64,000 bases of DNA from Microtetraspora sp. NBRC 13810 (GCF_030268685.1 NZ_BSRQ01000024.1:1-64000); one strand, 5' to 3'. Positions 50,178 to 58,353 are shown, counted from the first letter of the stretch. The notes: generated by a model not told the origin, from the letters alone. Numbers and translations are program-made.

Positions 50178-52253
50178 ATGACTCAGCAGCCGTTACCCCT
50201 GCCGCACCCGTCCGCCGCCCACACCCAGCCGCCGGCGCCTTCGCCCACGGCGTCCCCCGGCCCGCAGCCCTCACCACGCCCGCAGGAGCCGCCGCCCACC
50301 CCGGCCACGTTCGACGACGAGTTCTCCGGGATCGACCCGGCGCTGATGGACCGTTTCGAGCAGGGACTCGGCCGGGCGGAGAGCGCCATCGGCCGCAACG
50401 AGCCGCAGATCCGCCGCACACTGGAACAGCTCGACCTGGACACCTCCCCGCTCGCCGCGCTGCGCGAGGTCCAGAGCTGGATCGGCGAACGCCGCCCCGA
50501 CCTGCGCCGCCGCGGCGAGACCATCCGCACCACCGGCGCGGAGTGGGGCGCCGCCGCGGCCACCCCCGGCGGGCTGACCCCCCTGGACGAGGCGCTGTAC
50601 GGCAAGACCACCGACCCCGACGTCTACGCCGCCCTCTTCGCGCTGGCCAAGACCACCAAGGACGGCGAGATCGACCGGAAGGCCCTCGCCCAACTGGACC
50701 AGCGGAAAGGCGACCAGACGTTCGCCCTCGCCCTGCTGAACGCGCTCGGCGGCAACGGCCTGCGCCAGGTGCTGGCGGCCACCGTGAAGGAGAAGGAGGA
50801 CAAGGAACTCCAGCCGTTACAGGCGGCCCTGGGCAAGATGCTGGGCACCGCGAGCCCCAAGCTGACCACCGCGTGGCGCGACGAGCTGACCTCGGACCTG
50901 AAGCAGCAGCAGGAGTACGGCATCTCGATGGCCCTCATGCACGGCACCTTCGACGCGACCTTCCTGCTGGGCGTCGCGAAGAAGATCGACGACTGGGACC
51001 GCAACGCCGGCGTCCTCGACGGGCGCCCCGCGGGCAGGCCGTGGGGACGCGACCCGATGGTCGGCGTCATGGAGGCCCTCGCCCGTACCCCCGCCGCGGC
51101 CCAGGACTTCTTCAAGAACGACCCGAGCCTGCTGAAGTGGCACCTGCTGGAACGCAACATGTCTGACCAGGGCGTGTCGCTGGGCAAGGCGCTGGAGGCG
51201 GCCACCCTCACCTTCCGCGACCACGAGGGCTCGCCGCAGAACCCGTCACGCGGCTTCGTGTCCGCCCGGCTCGCCTCCGAGATCGTGCATCTGGAATTCC
51301 AGCGGATCGACGAAGGACACGACGACTCCCGCCTCCCGCCGACGACCACGGCGAAGATTCTCGCCGGGTACATCAAGGATGTCGATCGCGTCGCGGCGAC
51401 TCCTGGCAACACTTCTGTGGGTGTTTACGGCGGTGATTTCTTCAAACTGCCCGGGCAGGATCCCTGGGGCGCGCAGTTCGCGAGAGACGAGCTCCGCACG
51501 GTGATGAAGGAGGCGTTCGGCGACACGAAGGCGTTTGCGACGGTACTCGCGGCTCAGACCGGATTTTCGAAAGAGCTTTTCGACCGCGGGGCTGCCGAGA
51601 TAGCGGCGGGGAAGGGCGACGCGTTGCTGACGGCCGGGGCACAGCAGGCCGGGAGCGCGTTCGGCATGATCACCGATGCCGCCGGGCTTTCCGGCATTGA
51701 GAAGGGCAAGGAACTCGACGAGGCGCAGGAGCGGAACGTGAAGGCGCTGCTGGCGGTGGTCAACACCGGGCTCGCCATCCCGCAGGCGGGGACGTGGCCC
51801 ATCGCCGCCGGAGTCGTGGCCGCCTGGACGGGCACGGCCGAGGGACTTCTCAAGGGAGACGCGGAGGACAGGGCCCGTGACGACGCCGACACCACCGTGG
51901 AGCAGACGCGTGGCCTGGTCCACGACCTCACCGCCCAGGCCATGCTCAAGCACGGCCTGTTCGGTCCGCCGGAGACCGGTGCCGAGAACCACCCTTGGGG
52001 TTCCCTGGAGGGGCTCGCGAAGGGAGACGATCCCCGCGACAACCCCAACAACTTCCTCAAGGACGACGGCCAGACGCTCATGACCACGGACGAGATGATC
52101 GACGACTCGGCTACGAACACCACGGAGAAGTACCAGCGGCTCGACGCCTACCGGCGATGGCTCTACTCCGGCCTAGCCGGATCCCCCTGGCAGGACGCGC
52201 AGACCGTCCTGGACACCAACTACTCCATCGGCTTCTCCAAGTACGGATCGTGA
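50178..52253 (+). CDS. Large secretion-associated protein (DUF6571-like)
   Basis: Protein of 691 aa without a signal peptide. A Pro-rich N-terminus (about 1-40) precedes a helical segment (MDRFEQGLGRAESAIGRNEP), a long middle domain (about 130-430) and a C-terminal part with FGMITDAAGLSGIEKGKELD and a hydrophobic stretch IPQAGTWPIAAGVVAAWTGT. That layout resembles DUF6571-type proteins, which accompany WXG100 genes in actinobacteria. Assignment is by text similarity only. It is followed by a lipoprotein (1-bp overlap) and a WXG100-like protein, suggesting a type VII-linked cluster. ATG 50178 is chosen; in-frame ATG 50109 is possible. Effector, immunity or structural role unknown. Confidence 0.68.
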   Translation: MTQQPLPLPHPSAAHTQPPAPSPTASPGPQPSPRPQEPPPTPATFDDEFSGIDPALMDRFEQGLGRAESAIGRNEPQIRRTLEQLDLDTSPLAALREVQSWIGERRPDLRRRGETIRTTGAEWGAAAATPGGLTPLDEALYGKTTDPDVYAALFALAKTTKDGEIDRKALAQLDQRKGDQTFALALLNALGGNGLRQVLAATVKEKEDKELQPLQAALGKMLGTASPKLTTAWRDELTSDLKQQQEYGISMALMHGTFDATFLLGVAKKIDDWDRNAGVLDGRPAGRPWGRDPMVGVMEALARTPAAAQDFFKNDPSLLKWHLLERNMSDQGVSLGKALEAATLTFRDHEGSPQNPSRGFVSARLASEIVHLEFQRIDEGHDDSRLPPTTTAKILAGYIKDVDRVAATPGNTSVGVYGGDFFKLPGQDPWGAQFARDELRTVMKEAFGDTKAFATVLAAQTGFSKELFDRGAAEIAAGKGDALLTAGAQQAGSAFGMITDAAGLSGIEKGKELDEAQERNVKALLAVVNTGLAIPQAGTWPIAAGVVAAWTGTAEGLLKGDAEDRARDDADTTVEQTRGLVHDLTAQAMLKHGLFGPPETGAENHPWGSLEGLAKGDDPRDNPNNFLKDDGQTLMTTDEMIDDSATNTTEKYQRLDAYRRWLYSGLAGSPWQDAQTVLDTNYSIGFSKYGS

Positions 52254-52813
52254 TGAGGAACCTTCCAGCACTGGCGGTCGTGTCACTCCTCGCGCTGTCG
52301 TTGTCGGGATGCGCGGAGGAGCCGCCCGAGATCGACAGCACACCTTTGCCCACGGTGGCGTCCGCGCCCTACATATGCGACCAGATCCCGCTCAGGGCGG
52401 TCGAGCTGATGACCGGCGCGCGGGATCCGCTGGTCCGCGGCTACTTCAACCTCACCGCGGCAGGCGGCCTCGGCGAGGGCACGTGTGCCGCCTACCGGCG
52501 TGACGGGGAGCGGGAGAAGGTCCTCACCGTGATGTTGACGCCGGACGGGGACGACACCATCGTCCGGGAGCACCTCGACGACCAGGGCACCCTCCCGCTG
52601 CCGGAGATCGTGCCCGGCGCGAGCGGCTACTACTTCGCCAGCGAGTATGACGATGTGGTCGGCGCCGCGGCCCTCATGGTCCGGGGGAGGTCAAGGGTGA
52701 CCGTTGACCTGGACATCGGCGTCAAAGGACGGGACAACGCCGCCGACGTCGTCGCGTTGATGAGGCTGGTCGCGCCCAGGCTCTTCACAGACGCCAGCGC
52801 CCGCGAGGAGTGA
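52253..52813 (+). CDS. Lipoprotein in WXG100-like cluster
   Basis: Predicted lipoprotein of 186 aa. The signal peptide (LPALAVVSLLALSLSGC) ends in the lipobox LSGC. The mature domain reads YICDQIPLRAVELMTGARDP, then GEGTCAAYRRDGE, GASGYYFASEYDDVVGAAAL and VTVDLDIGVKGRDNAADVVA, a compact alpha/beta fold with one Cys pair (YIC and GTC). This resembles the DUF3558-like lipoprotein layout, but I am not certain. It overlaps the upstream stop by one base (TGATG) and lies 4 bp before the WXG100-like gene, so all three are coupled. It may guard or assist the large protein. Confidence 0.75.
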   Translation: MRNLPALAVVSLLALSLSGCAEEPPEIDSTPLPTVASAPYICDQIPLRAVELMTGARDPLVRGYFNLTAAGGLGEGTCAAYRRDGEREKVLTVMLTPDGDDTIVREHLDDQGTLPLPEIVPGASGYYFASEYDDVVGAAALMVRGRSRVTVDLDIGVKGRDNAADVVALMRLVAPRLFTDASAREE

Positions 52814-52817
52814 GACG

Positions 52818-53120
52818 ATGGCCGAGCTCGTGCCCAACCCGCTCTACACGGCCCTGGAGAACGCGCTGCGCCGGGTGGAGCCGCTGATCCAGGAGATCGA
52901 CCAGGGCATCGAGGGGCCGTACCAGGAGTTCCACGCCGGGAAGGTGTGGACCGGGCCGACGGCCAAACGCTTCGACGCGCAGCTCGGGCAGTACCGCACC
53001 CGCGTGCAGACCTCGGGGCGCAACGTCCTCGCCGACCTGCGCCAGACGCTGGCCCGTACCCCTCGTGAGGTGACCGAGGAGGAGGCGGCGACGCTCAGGA
53101 AGCGCTACGGCCTGCCCTGA
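52818..53120 (+). CDS. WXG100-like small protein
   Basis: Protein of 100 aa, the exact class length of WXG100 substrates. Two helices flank a central W-x-G turn: N-terminal TALENALRRVEPLIQEIDQG, turn KVWTGPTAKRFDAQLGQY and C-terminal helix TSGRNVLADLRQTLART. No signal peptide. WXG100 proteins leave the cell through ESX/type VII machinery as dimers. There is no EccC-type ATPase in the window, so export would rely on machinery elsewhere. It is the last gene of the three-gene cluster and is preceded by GAGTGAGA. Confidence 0.72.
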   Translation: MAELVPNPLYTALENALRRVEPLIQEIDQGIEGPYQEFHAGKVWTGPTAKRFDAQLGQYRTRVQTSGRNVLADLRQTLARTPREVTEEEAATLRKRYGLP

Positions 53121-53200
53121 TCCGCAGGTGCGTACTCTCTTACCTGGACGCCATAGCGACGCTGTGTAGTTGATCGCATACTCGGCGTAGCAATGCGTGT

Positions 53201-53233
53201 GTCTCCCGTGACCGGTGTGACGGAAGGGGAGAC
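53201..53233 (+). other. 5'-leader hairpin before exported-protein gene
   Basis: GTCTCCC (53201-53207) pairs with GGGAGAC (53227-53233), with an inner CCGT/ACGG pairing, in the 138-bp leader of the gene at 53259. It could be a transcript stabiliser or regulatory element. I could not match it to a known riboswitch consensus. Confidence 0.35.
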
Positions 53234-53258
53234 GCGCTCCTCATCCCGAAGGAGAAGC

Positions 53259-53675
53259 ATGTCCATCGCGAGATCAACGATCGTGCTGCTGTCGTCGGCG
53301 GTTCTGCTGCTGGGCGCGGGGGCCGTCGCGGGGTCCGCCGCCCTGGCCAACGAGCAGGTCGCCGAGGCCGAGGCGACCATCCGGGTCGCCGCGGGTAGCA
53401 CCACCCCGGGCCAGGGCTGGGTCGCCTACGGTGCCAACGGCATCTACATCGACGTCGACACCAGTTCGGGCAGGTTCAGCGGCACCCCCGTCTACACCTC
53501 CTCCGTCGGCGGCGACGGCACCCAGTGGGGCCTGGTCGGCACCAGCGCCATCTACAGCCCCACCGCCACGGGCTTCCGCGTCTACGTGCAGTGGAACAAC
53601 CTGACGGCGCTCACCCCGGCGCACGCAGCGCAGTTCCGGTGGTACGTGAACTGGATCGGCGTCGACAACCCGTAA
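53259..53675 (+). CDS. Small exported beta-domain protein
   Basis: Exported protein of 138 aa. A signal peptide (STIVLLSSAVLLLGAGAVAG, cleavage near ALA-N) is followed by a single aromatic-rich domain: PGQGWVAYGANGIYIDVDTS, TPVYTSSVGGDGTQWGLVGT, SAIYSPTATGFRVYVQWNNL and RWYVNWIGVDN. The alternating Trp/Tyr strands suggest a lectin-like or H-type beta sandwich; similar text occurs in exported actinobacterial and tail-fibre-like proteins. AAGGAGA lies 4 bp before ATG 53259. It follows the WXG100-like cluster but has its own leader. Ligand unknown. Confidence 0.75.
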   Translation: MSIARSTIVLLSSAVLLLGAGAVAGSAALANEQVAEAEATIRVAAGSTTPGQGWVAYGANGIYIDVDTSSGRFSGTPVYTSSVGGDGTQWGLVGTSAIYSPTATGFRVYVQWNNLTALTPAHAAQFRWYVNWIGVDNP

Positions 53676-53821
53676 CCCCCGGCGTTCGGCCCAGGTGGGC
53701 GAGCCGTGGCCAGAGTCGCACCCCCGGGGCGCGCTGGCCACGGCGGACCCGTACCGGTCTGCCCTGTTCCTCGTTGTCGACGCGTCCGGGCCACCTGCGG
53801 AAAGCAGGTGGGTGGCATCCG

Positions 53822-54124
53822 TCACGTGGGGAGATCGGCCATGTCCGCGATCCGCCGCAACTCGGCCAGGTGGCCTGCCAGGGCCTTCCTGCCCGCCGGG
53901 GTGAGGGTGAGCCAGGTGCTGCGCGGCGCCTTGCCGGAGGTCTTGGTGACCTTCACGTATCCGGAGGTCTGCAACACTTTGACGTGCTTGCTCAGCACGG
54001 AGTCGCTGATCTCCAGGCCGTCGCGGATGACGGAGAACTCCGCGGACTCGACCGCCGCGAGCATGGCGCAGATCTGCAGCCGGTTGGGCGCGTGGATGGT
54101 CTCGTCAAAGGCCGGCTTGGTCAT
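53822..54124 (-). CDS. Winged-helix regulator (HTH_34/ArsR-like)
   Basis: DNA-binding protein of 100 aa consisting of one winged helix: NRLQICAMLAAVESAEFSVI, the recognition helix SDSVLSKHVKVLQTSGYVKV and the wing KVTKTSGKAPRSTWLTLTP. This is the HTH_34 type common in actinobacteria. The gene overlaps the upstream membrane-protein gene by 20 bp on the same strand, forming an operon. Two palindromes ACTTTCC-N5-GGAAAGT at the head of that operon are the probable binding sites, making this an autoregulated unit. The signal is unknown; a membrane or redox stimulus relayed by the partner is one possibility. Confidence 0.88.
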   Translation of the reverse strand: MTKPAFDETIHAPNRLQICAMLAAVESAEFSVIRDGLEISDSVLSKHVKVLQTSGYVKVTKTSGKAPRSTWLTLTPAGRKALAGHLAELRRIADMADLPT

Positions 54125-54569
54125 GGTCCGCCCGCAGCTCGCGTCGTATGGCGGCATCCGTCCGGTAACTCGCGACGACGATGAGGACGCCGATCACGAC
54201 CCCCGCCACCGCGTGCGCTCCGACCACGTCCCGCCCGTATTCCAGGTACATCGCGGTTCCGATCAACGCCAGGATCACCCCGACGAACAGGAGCGTCCGC
54301 TTGGCGCCCATTGTGCCCGTGGTGCTGAACACCACGCCGGTCGCGCGCTTGTGCGCCGCGGCGAGCCCGAGCACCGTGAGCGCCATGATCGGGGCGCCGA
54401 AGGACGCGAACCGGAAGCTGATCGAGAAGAAGAACAAGATGACCGCCGCGCCTAGCCCGTAGTGGTACCACCAGGGCCGCGTGACGTGCCGCAGCACCCG
54501 GGCGCGGGCGGCGGTGACGTCGTTCAGGGCCGCGCGGGCGGCGGCGGCGTCAGGGGATTCCGGCCTCAT
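54105..54569 (-). CDS. Four-helix membrane protein paired with regulator
   Basis: Integral membrane protein of 154 aa. A soluble N-terminal helix (AAARAALNDVTAARARVLRH) is followed by four hydrophobic segments: YHYGLGAAVILFFFSISFRF, GAPIMALTVLGLAAAH, TLLFVGVILALIGTAMYL and AVAGVVIGVLIVVASY. ATG 54569 is preferred because GGAAAG, the right half of the first palindrome, sits 7 bp upstream as ribosome site; ATG 54584 lies inside that palindrome and has none. It overlaps the regulator gene by 20 bp. Its function is unknown, but small membrane proteins coupled to HTH_34 regulators recur in actinobacteria. Confidence 0.8.
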   Translation of the reverse strand: MRPESPDAAAARAALNDVTAARARVLRHVTRPWWYHYGLGAAVILFFFSISFRFASFGAPIMALTVLGLAAAHKRATGVVFSTTGTMGAKRTLLFVGVILALIGTAMYLEYGRDVVGAHAVAGVVIGVLIVVASYRTDAAIRRELRADHDQAGL

Positions 54570-54575
54570 CGGCGT

Positions 54576-54594
54576 ACTTTCCATGATGGAAAGT
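54576..54594. promoter_or_regulatory. Operator palindrome ACTTTCC-N5-GGAAAGT (copy 1)
   Basis: Perfect 7-bp arms (54576-54582 and 54588-54594) around ATGAT. It overlaps the ribosome site and a possible start codon of the membrane-protein gene on the minus strand. It is likely bound by the winged-helix regulator of the operon. Confidence 0.7.
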
Positions 54595-54603
54595 ATAGGG
54601 CGA

Positions 54604-54622
54604 ACTTTCCGTCTTGGAAAGT
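54604..54622. promoter_or_regulatory. Operator palindrome ACTTTCC-N5-GGAAAGT (copy 2)
   Basis: Same perfect 7-bp arms (54604-54610 and 54616-54622) around GTCTT. Its centre is 28 bp from copy 1, allowing two dimers to bind side by side across the minus-strand promoter. It also lies upstream of the NUDIX gene on the plus strand. Confidence 0.7.
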
Positions 54623-54731
54623 ACGTTTCCCGTGCCGGCGGCCGTTTCCGCGGGAGTGGCCGGGACGGACCGGTGGACGGGCCGGTGGACGGGCATGTCG
54701 CCGGGGGCGCCGGTCGCGTAAAGTGCGCGCC

Positions 54732-55244
54732 ATGACCGGGAGCGCGTCCGAGGTGTCCGCCTGCACGACCACGGCCGGGCGGCCGGCCTTCGTGGTGAAC
54801 GTCGAGGTCTTCCTGTGGCGGGACGGCCGCTGGCTGCTCATCAGGCGCGGCGAGCAGGAGGCTCATGCGCCCGGCGTGCTCAGCGGCGTCGGCGGCAAGG
54901 TCGAGGTCGAGGGCGCCGGGGACCACGTGCTGGAGCAGACCGCCCGGCGCGAGGTCAAGGAGGAGATCGGCGTCGATCTGACCGGCGTCGAGCTCGTCTA
55001 CGGCGGCAGCGGCTTCTTCGTCACCGACGACGGCGACCCTGTGATCAACGTCGTGTTCACCGGTGTCCTGCCGGCGGACGCCCAGCCGGTCGCCGTGTCG
55101 CCGCAGGAGGTCGCCGGGTTCGCCTGGCGCACGGTCGCCGAGGCCGTGGCGGACCCGAACTGCCCGATGTGGACGCTGCGCAGCCTGCGGCGCGCGGTGG
55201 CGATCCGGCACCCGGCGCCCCAGTCCCCGAATCAGAAGCGGTAG
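54732..55244 (+). CDS. NUDIX hydrolase
   Basis: NUDIX protein of 170 aa. After VVNVEVFLWRDGRWLLIRRG the Nudix box reads GGKVEVEGAGDHVLEQTARR then EVKEEIGVDL; the R-E-V-K-E-E-I-G core is intact, with a few extra residues between the first Gly and the core. It would hydrolyse a nucleoside diphosphate-linked or oxidised nucleotide substrate in the cytoplasm. Start ATG 54732 is near the expected first strand, without a strong ribosome site. It converges with the methyltransferase gene, overlapping its 3' end by 13 bp. It is separate from the truncated NUDIX gene at 384-720. Confidence 0.88.
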   Translation: MTGSASEVSACTTTAGRPAFVVNVEVFLWRDGRWLLIRRGEQEAHAPGVLSGVGGKVEVEGAGDHVLEQTARREVKEEIGVDLTGVELVYGGSGFFVTDDGDPVINVVFTGVLPADAQPVAVSPQEVAGFAWRTVAEAVADPNCPMWTLRSLRRAVAIRHPAPQSPNQKR

Positions 55245-56047
55245 CGGAGCAGCCGGGCCAGCCTCCGCAACGGCAGCACCGACGACAGCAGCCGGAACGT
55301 CACACGGTCGCCCCGGGACAGCCGGTCGAACCCCGGCACGTCCAGGAGGCCGACCTCCGCCACGAGCCGCACCCCGGGGACGGCACGTTCGAGCGCCGCC
55401 GGGTCGTCGAACCCCCAGTACAGGGTGGCGCCCGCCGCGCGGACGGCCGCGTTGAACCGTTGCAGCCGGACGCCCAGGCGGGTGTAGGCGTCGAAGGCCA
55501 GCTCGCCTTCCGGGAAGTGGCCGGTCAACCGGCGGAAGAGGTCCAGGCCGTCCTGTTCGCGCAGGTACATGGTCAGCCCTTCGGCGACCACCAGCGCGGG
55601 ACGGTTGCCGCGCACCTCCCGCAGCCAGCCCGGATCGGTGACCGACGCGGCGATCATCCGGTAGGCGTCCCGCCCCGGGTAGATGCGCTCCCGCAGCTCG
55701 ATCACCTCCGGATAGTCCACGTCGTACCACTCGACCGTGGGCGGCGGGTCGAGCCGGTGCACCCGGCTGTCCAGCCCGCAGGCGAGATGCAGCACCACCG
55801 CCTCCGGATGCGCGGCGACGAACTCCGCCGTCCACAGGTCCAGCTGCTTCGCCCGCAACGCGATGACCGCCGCATGGGTCGGTGAGACCCTCGTCCGGCG
55901 CAGGTCGTAGTCCAGCCGCCGGGCCGCGTGGATCGCGAAAGGGTCGCCGAGGATCGGCTGCTTCGCCAGGCTGTCCAGCGCCCTGCCGTACAACGTGGCG
56001 AGGAGCGTCGCCTTCTCGCCGGTCAGATGGACCTTCTCGGCGGTCAT
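55232..56047 (-). CDS. LCM-family SAM-dependent methyltransferase
   Basis: Leucine-carboxyl-methyltransferase-like enzyme of 271 aa (PF04072 type, many annotated as putative O-methyltransferases in actinobacteria). Signatures: LTGEKATLLATLYGRALDS, the SAM motif VVLHLACGLDSRVHRLDPPP, WYDVDYPEVIELRERIYP and LVVAEGLTMYLREQDGL. The acceptor is unknown. ATG 56047 has only a very close GAGGGA upstream, so the start is uncertain. The preceding 60 bp read through with plausible codons and border the truncated phytase-like gene, suggesting a rearrangement at this end. Confidence 0.85.
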   Translation of the reverse strand: MTAEKVHLTGEKATLLATLYGRALDSLAKQPILGDPFAIHAARRLDYDLRRTRVSPTHAAVIALRAKQLDLWTAEFVAAHPEAVVLHLACGLDSRVHRLDPPPTVEWYDVDYPEVIELRERIYPGRDAYRMIAASVTDPGWLREVRGNRPALVVAEGLTMYLREQDGLDLFRRLTGHFPEGELAFDAYTRLGVRLQRFNAAVRAAGATLYWGFDDPAALERAVPGVRLVAEVGLLDVPGFDRLSRGDRVTFRLLSSVLPLRRLARLLRYRF

Positions 56048-56051
56048 TCCC

Positions 56052-57248
56052 TCATGGTAGGCAGCCCGCGCCGCGGCATCCCATACGCCCTCGCCTTGAG
56101 AGATGCAGCGGCTTGACGGTGGAGCGGAGGACGGACTCCAGGCTCGGGTCCGTGCTCGGGAGGTCGTACTTGGTGCCGAGCAGGTTGGTGGCGCCACGCA
56201 GGTCGGCGGTGTAGAGGCGGGCGACGTTGTCGGTGCGCTCCTCCACCAGGATCCGGCCGTTGCCGAGGCCGACGACAGAGGAGATCTTCATGTCGTTCTG
56301 GCTCTTGCTCTTCGGGTCGAACGCGAAGGCGTCCTCGAAGGAGTAGGCGTATTCACCGGTCGGCTTGCCGGTCCGGACGTCCACCGTGAGGATGCGGGTG
56401 ACCTTGGAGGACGTGCCGGTGGCCAGGTCGGGGTTCGCCAGCGGGCTCTGCAGCGCGACGTAGAGCGTGTCGCCCGAGATGCCGAGACCCTCGAAGCCGC
56501 GGTTCTGCTGCCGGGACAGGAAGATGCGGGGCAGCGTCTCGCGCACCGGGTAGCCGGCGCCTTCCAGCTCAAGGCCCTCGGGCACGTAGCGGGCCAGCAC
56601 GCGGCCGTCGGGGCGGACCCTGACCAGCGACGGGCTGTACTCGTCGACCAGCCAGAAGTCGCCGGTGGGGCCGACCACGATGTCCTCGGTGTCCAGGCCG
56701 TTCGGGTTGAAGCGCAGGGTCTTGCGGCCGTCCCAGCCGTACGGCTTCTCGTCGTGGTCGGCCTGGTTGGACAGGCCGGTGATCGGCTTGCCGTCGGAGG
56801 TCTTCAGGGTGATCGTCTGCTTGATCGCGGCCTTGCCGTTCCGCACGGCGACCCGGACGATGGCGGGGGTGAACTCCGGCACCGGGAAGGTGCGGCGGGC
56901 CTCGCCGTCGATCTCCGGCAGGCCGTTGGGCCCGCGGTCGGTGACCATCCAGTACTCGCCGGCGCGGCCGGCCGGGTACAGGCCGCTGCCCACGCCGCCG
57001 AGCTTGATCCCGTGGTCGTCCTTGATGAGCTTGGGCTCGAAGTCGGCGAGGGCCGGCGCGGGCAACGTCACGTCACCGGTCACCCGGGCCTTGCCCGCGT
57101 GGGCCGCGACGCCCGAAGCGGTGCCCGAAGCAGTGCCCGAAGCTGTGGCCGAAGCTGTGGCCGAGGTAGCGGCCGAGGCGGGGACGACCGCGGCCAAGGC
57201 GAGCGCCGCGACCGCGGAGGCGGCCACAGCGACAGGAATGAATCGCAT
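56052..57248 (-). CDS. Phytase-like esterase (PF13449 type), C-terminally truncated
   Basis: Exported protein of 398 aa. The signal peptide (FIPVAVAASAVAALALAAVV, cleavage near SAA) is followed by a Thr/Ala/Ser/Gly repeat (TASA/TASG units at about 30-48). A phytase-like esterase domain comes next: LGGVGSGLYPAGRAGEYWMV, TDRGPNGLPEIDGE, GLDTEDIVVGPTGDFWLVDE, NRGFEGLGISGDTLYVALQS. After LESVLRSTVKP the text becomes Arg/Gly-rich and stops, whereas relatives continue for several tens of residues to the closing strands of the propeller. The gene end has thus been lost, probably with the rearrangement near 56110. Whether it still folds is doubtful. Confidence 0.75.
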   Translation of the reverse strand: MRFIPVAVAASAVAALALAAVVPASAATSATASATASGTASGTASGVAAHAGKARVTGDVTLPAPALADFEPKLIKDDHGIKLGGVGSGLYPAGRAGEYWMVTDRGPNGLPEIDGEARRTFPVPEFTPAIVRVAVRNGKAAIKQTITLKTSDGKPITGLSNQADHDEKPYGWDGRKTLRFNPNGLDTEDIVVGPTGDFWLVDEYSPSLVRVRPDGRVLARYVPEGLELEGAGYPVRETLPRIFLSRQQNRGFEGLGISGDTLYVALQSPLANPDLATGTSSKVTRILTVDVRTGKPTGEYAYSFEDAFAFDPKSKSQNDMKISSVVGLGNGRILVEERTDNVARLYTADLRGATNLLGTKYDLPSTDPSLESVLRSTVKPLHLSRRGRMGCRGAGCLP

Positions 57249-57395
57249 TAATGGTGCCTTTCAGGCATATACCAGGAAAGGATGCCCAAAATACCTAAAA
57301 ACCTTATATATCCGTTTACCGAAAGATGAACCGGACATGACGAACATCCGCCCCACTGGCACCACCTGACACGAGGGTCACCCCGAGGCGAGCAC

Positions 57396-58334
57396 TCAGG
57401 CCAGGCAGGTGAGCGGCTTGCCGCCGTTGTAGGCCATCATGTCCATGATCGCGGCGGACAGGTCGATGGGCGCCCCCGGCGGCAGCCCGTCGAGCTCGGC
57501 GTAGGCGCGGTGCAGGTTGCCGACGATGCGCTCGCGGTCCAGCAGCCCGGCGTACTCGCCCAGGTCGGTCTCGCGGCCCGCCTCCAGCGGGGTGAGACCG
57601 GCGGCCCTCGCGGCCTCCGCCGTACGCTGGACGAACCGCAGGTAGCCGAGCACGACGTCGATCATCTCCGGGCCGCAGACCCCGCCGTGACCTGGCACGA
57701 TCGTCTCGGCGCCCAGCTCCTTCAGCCCCTCCAGCGCCTCGATGGAACCCGCGACCGAGCCCATCAGCACGAACGGCGTGCCCCCGTTGAACACGAGGTC
57801 GCCGGAGAACAGCAGCGAACGCTCCGGCAGCCAGACGATCGAGTCGTTGGTGGTGTGCGCGGGCACGCCCACGTGCCGGACCTCGCAGCGCAGGTCGTCG
57901 GCGTACAACGTGACGCCGTCACGGTAGGTGAGGAACGGCTGGCACGCCTCGATCGCCCCCCAGTCCACCTCGGTCCACGCGAGGTGCCGGTACTCCGGGA
58001 TGCCCTCGGCCAGGATCATCTCCCTGGTCCCCTCGTGGCCGACGATGGTGGCCCCGTGGAAGGCGTAGTTGCCGAACGTGTGGTCCCCGTGGTGGTGGGT
58101 GTTGACCAGCGTGGTCACCGGCCGGTCGGTCACCATCGCGATCGCCTCCCGGTAGGCCAGGGTGCGCCGCTCGGTGGAGCAGGAGTCCACGCTGATCACA
58201 CCGCGGGACCCGGTCAGGAACCCGGTGTTGTTGATCCACCAGCTTCCGTCGGGCTGGATGTAGGCGAAGACGCCCTCGCTCACCTCCTCCACCCTGGCCG
58301 GGGGAAGCGCGTGGTCATGGCGTGTGGAACTCAT
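57396..58334 (-). CDS. MBL-fold metallo-hydrolase
   Basis: Metallo-beta-lactamase-fold hydrolase of 312 aa. The metal-binding motif is LVNTHHHGDHTFGNYAFHGA (H-x-H-x-D-H), with further ligands in LFSGDLVFNGGTPFVLMG and IVPGHGGVCGPEM. The N-terminus SEGVFAYIQPDGSWWINNTG is a substrate-facing strand typical of the glyoxalase II/SoxH-like group. It is the last gene of the formamidase cluster, starting 20 bp after fmdA. It could process a product or by-product of amide metabolism, but the reaction is not known. No signal peptide. Confidence 0.88.
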   Translation of the reverse strand: MSSTRHDHALPPARVEEVSEGVFAYIQPDGSWWINNTGFLTGSRGVISVDSCSTERRTLAYREAIAMVTDRPVTTLVNTHHHGDHTFGNYAFHGATIVGHEGTREMILAEGIPEYRHLAWTEVDWGAIEACQPFLTYRDGVTLYADDLRCEVRHVGVPAHTTNDSIVWLPERSLLFSGDLVFNGGTPFVLMGSVAGSIEALEGLKELGAETIVPGHGGVCGPEMIDVVLGYLRFVQRTAEAARAAGLTPLEAGRETDLGEYAGLLDRERIVGNLHRAYAELDGLPPGAPIDLSAAIMDMMAYNGGKPLTCLA

Positions 58335-58353
58335 GCGGCAAGTATGGAACGGC

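Noticed and set aside
53121-53258. c-di-AMP (ydaO-type) riboswitch in the leader of the exported gene
   Set aside because: Only one hairpin could be traced and the conserved motif blocks of that class were not found by eye.
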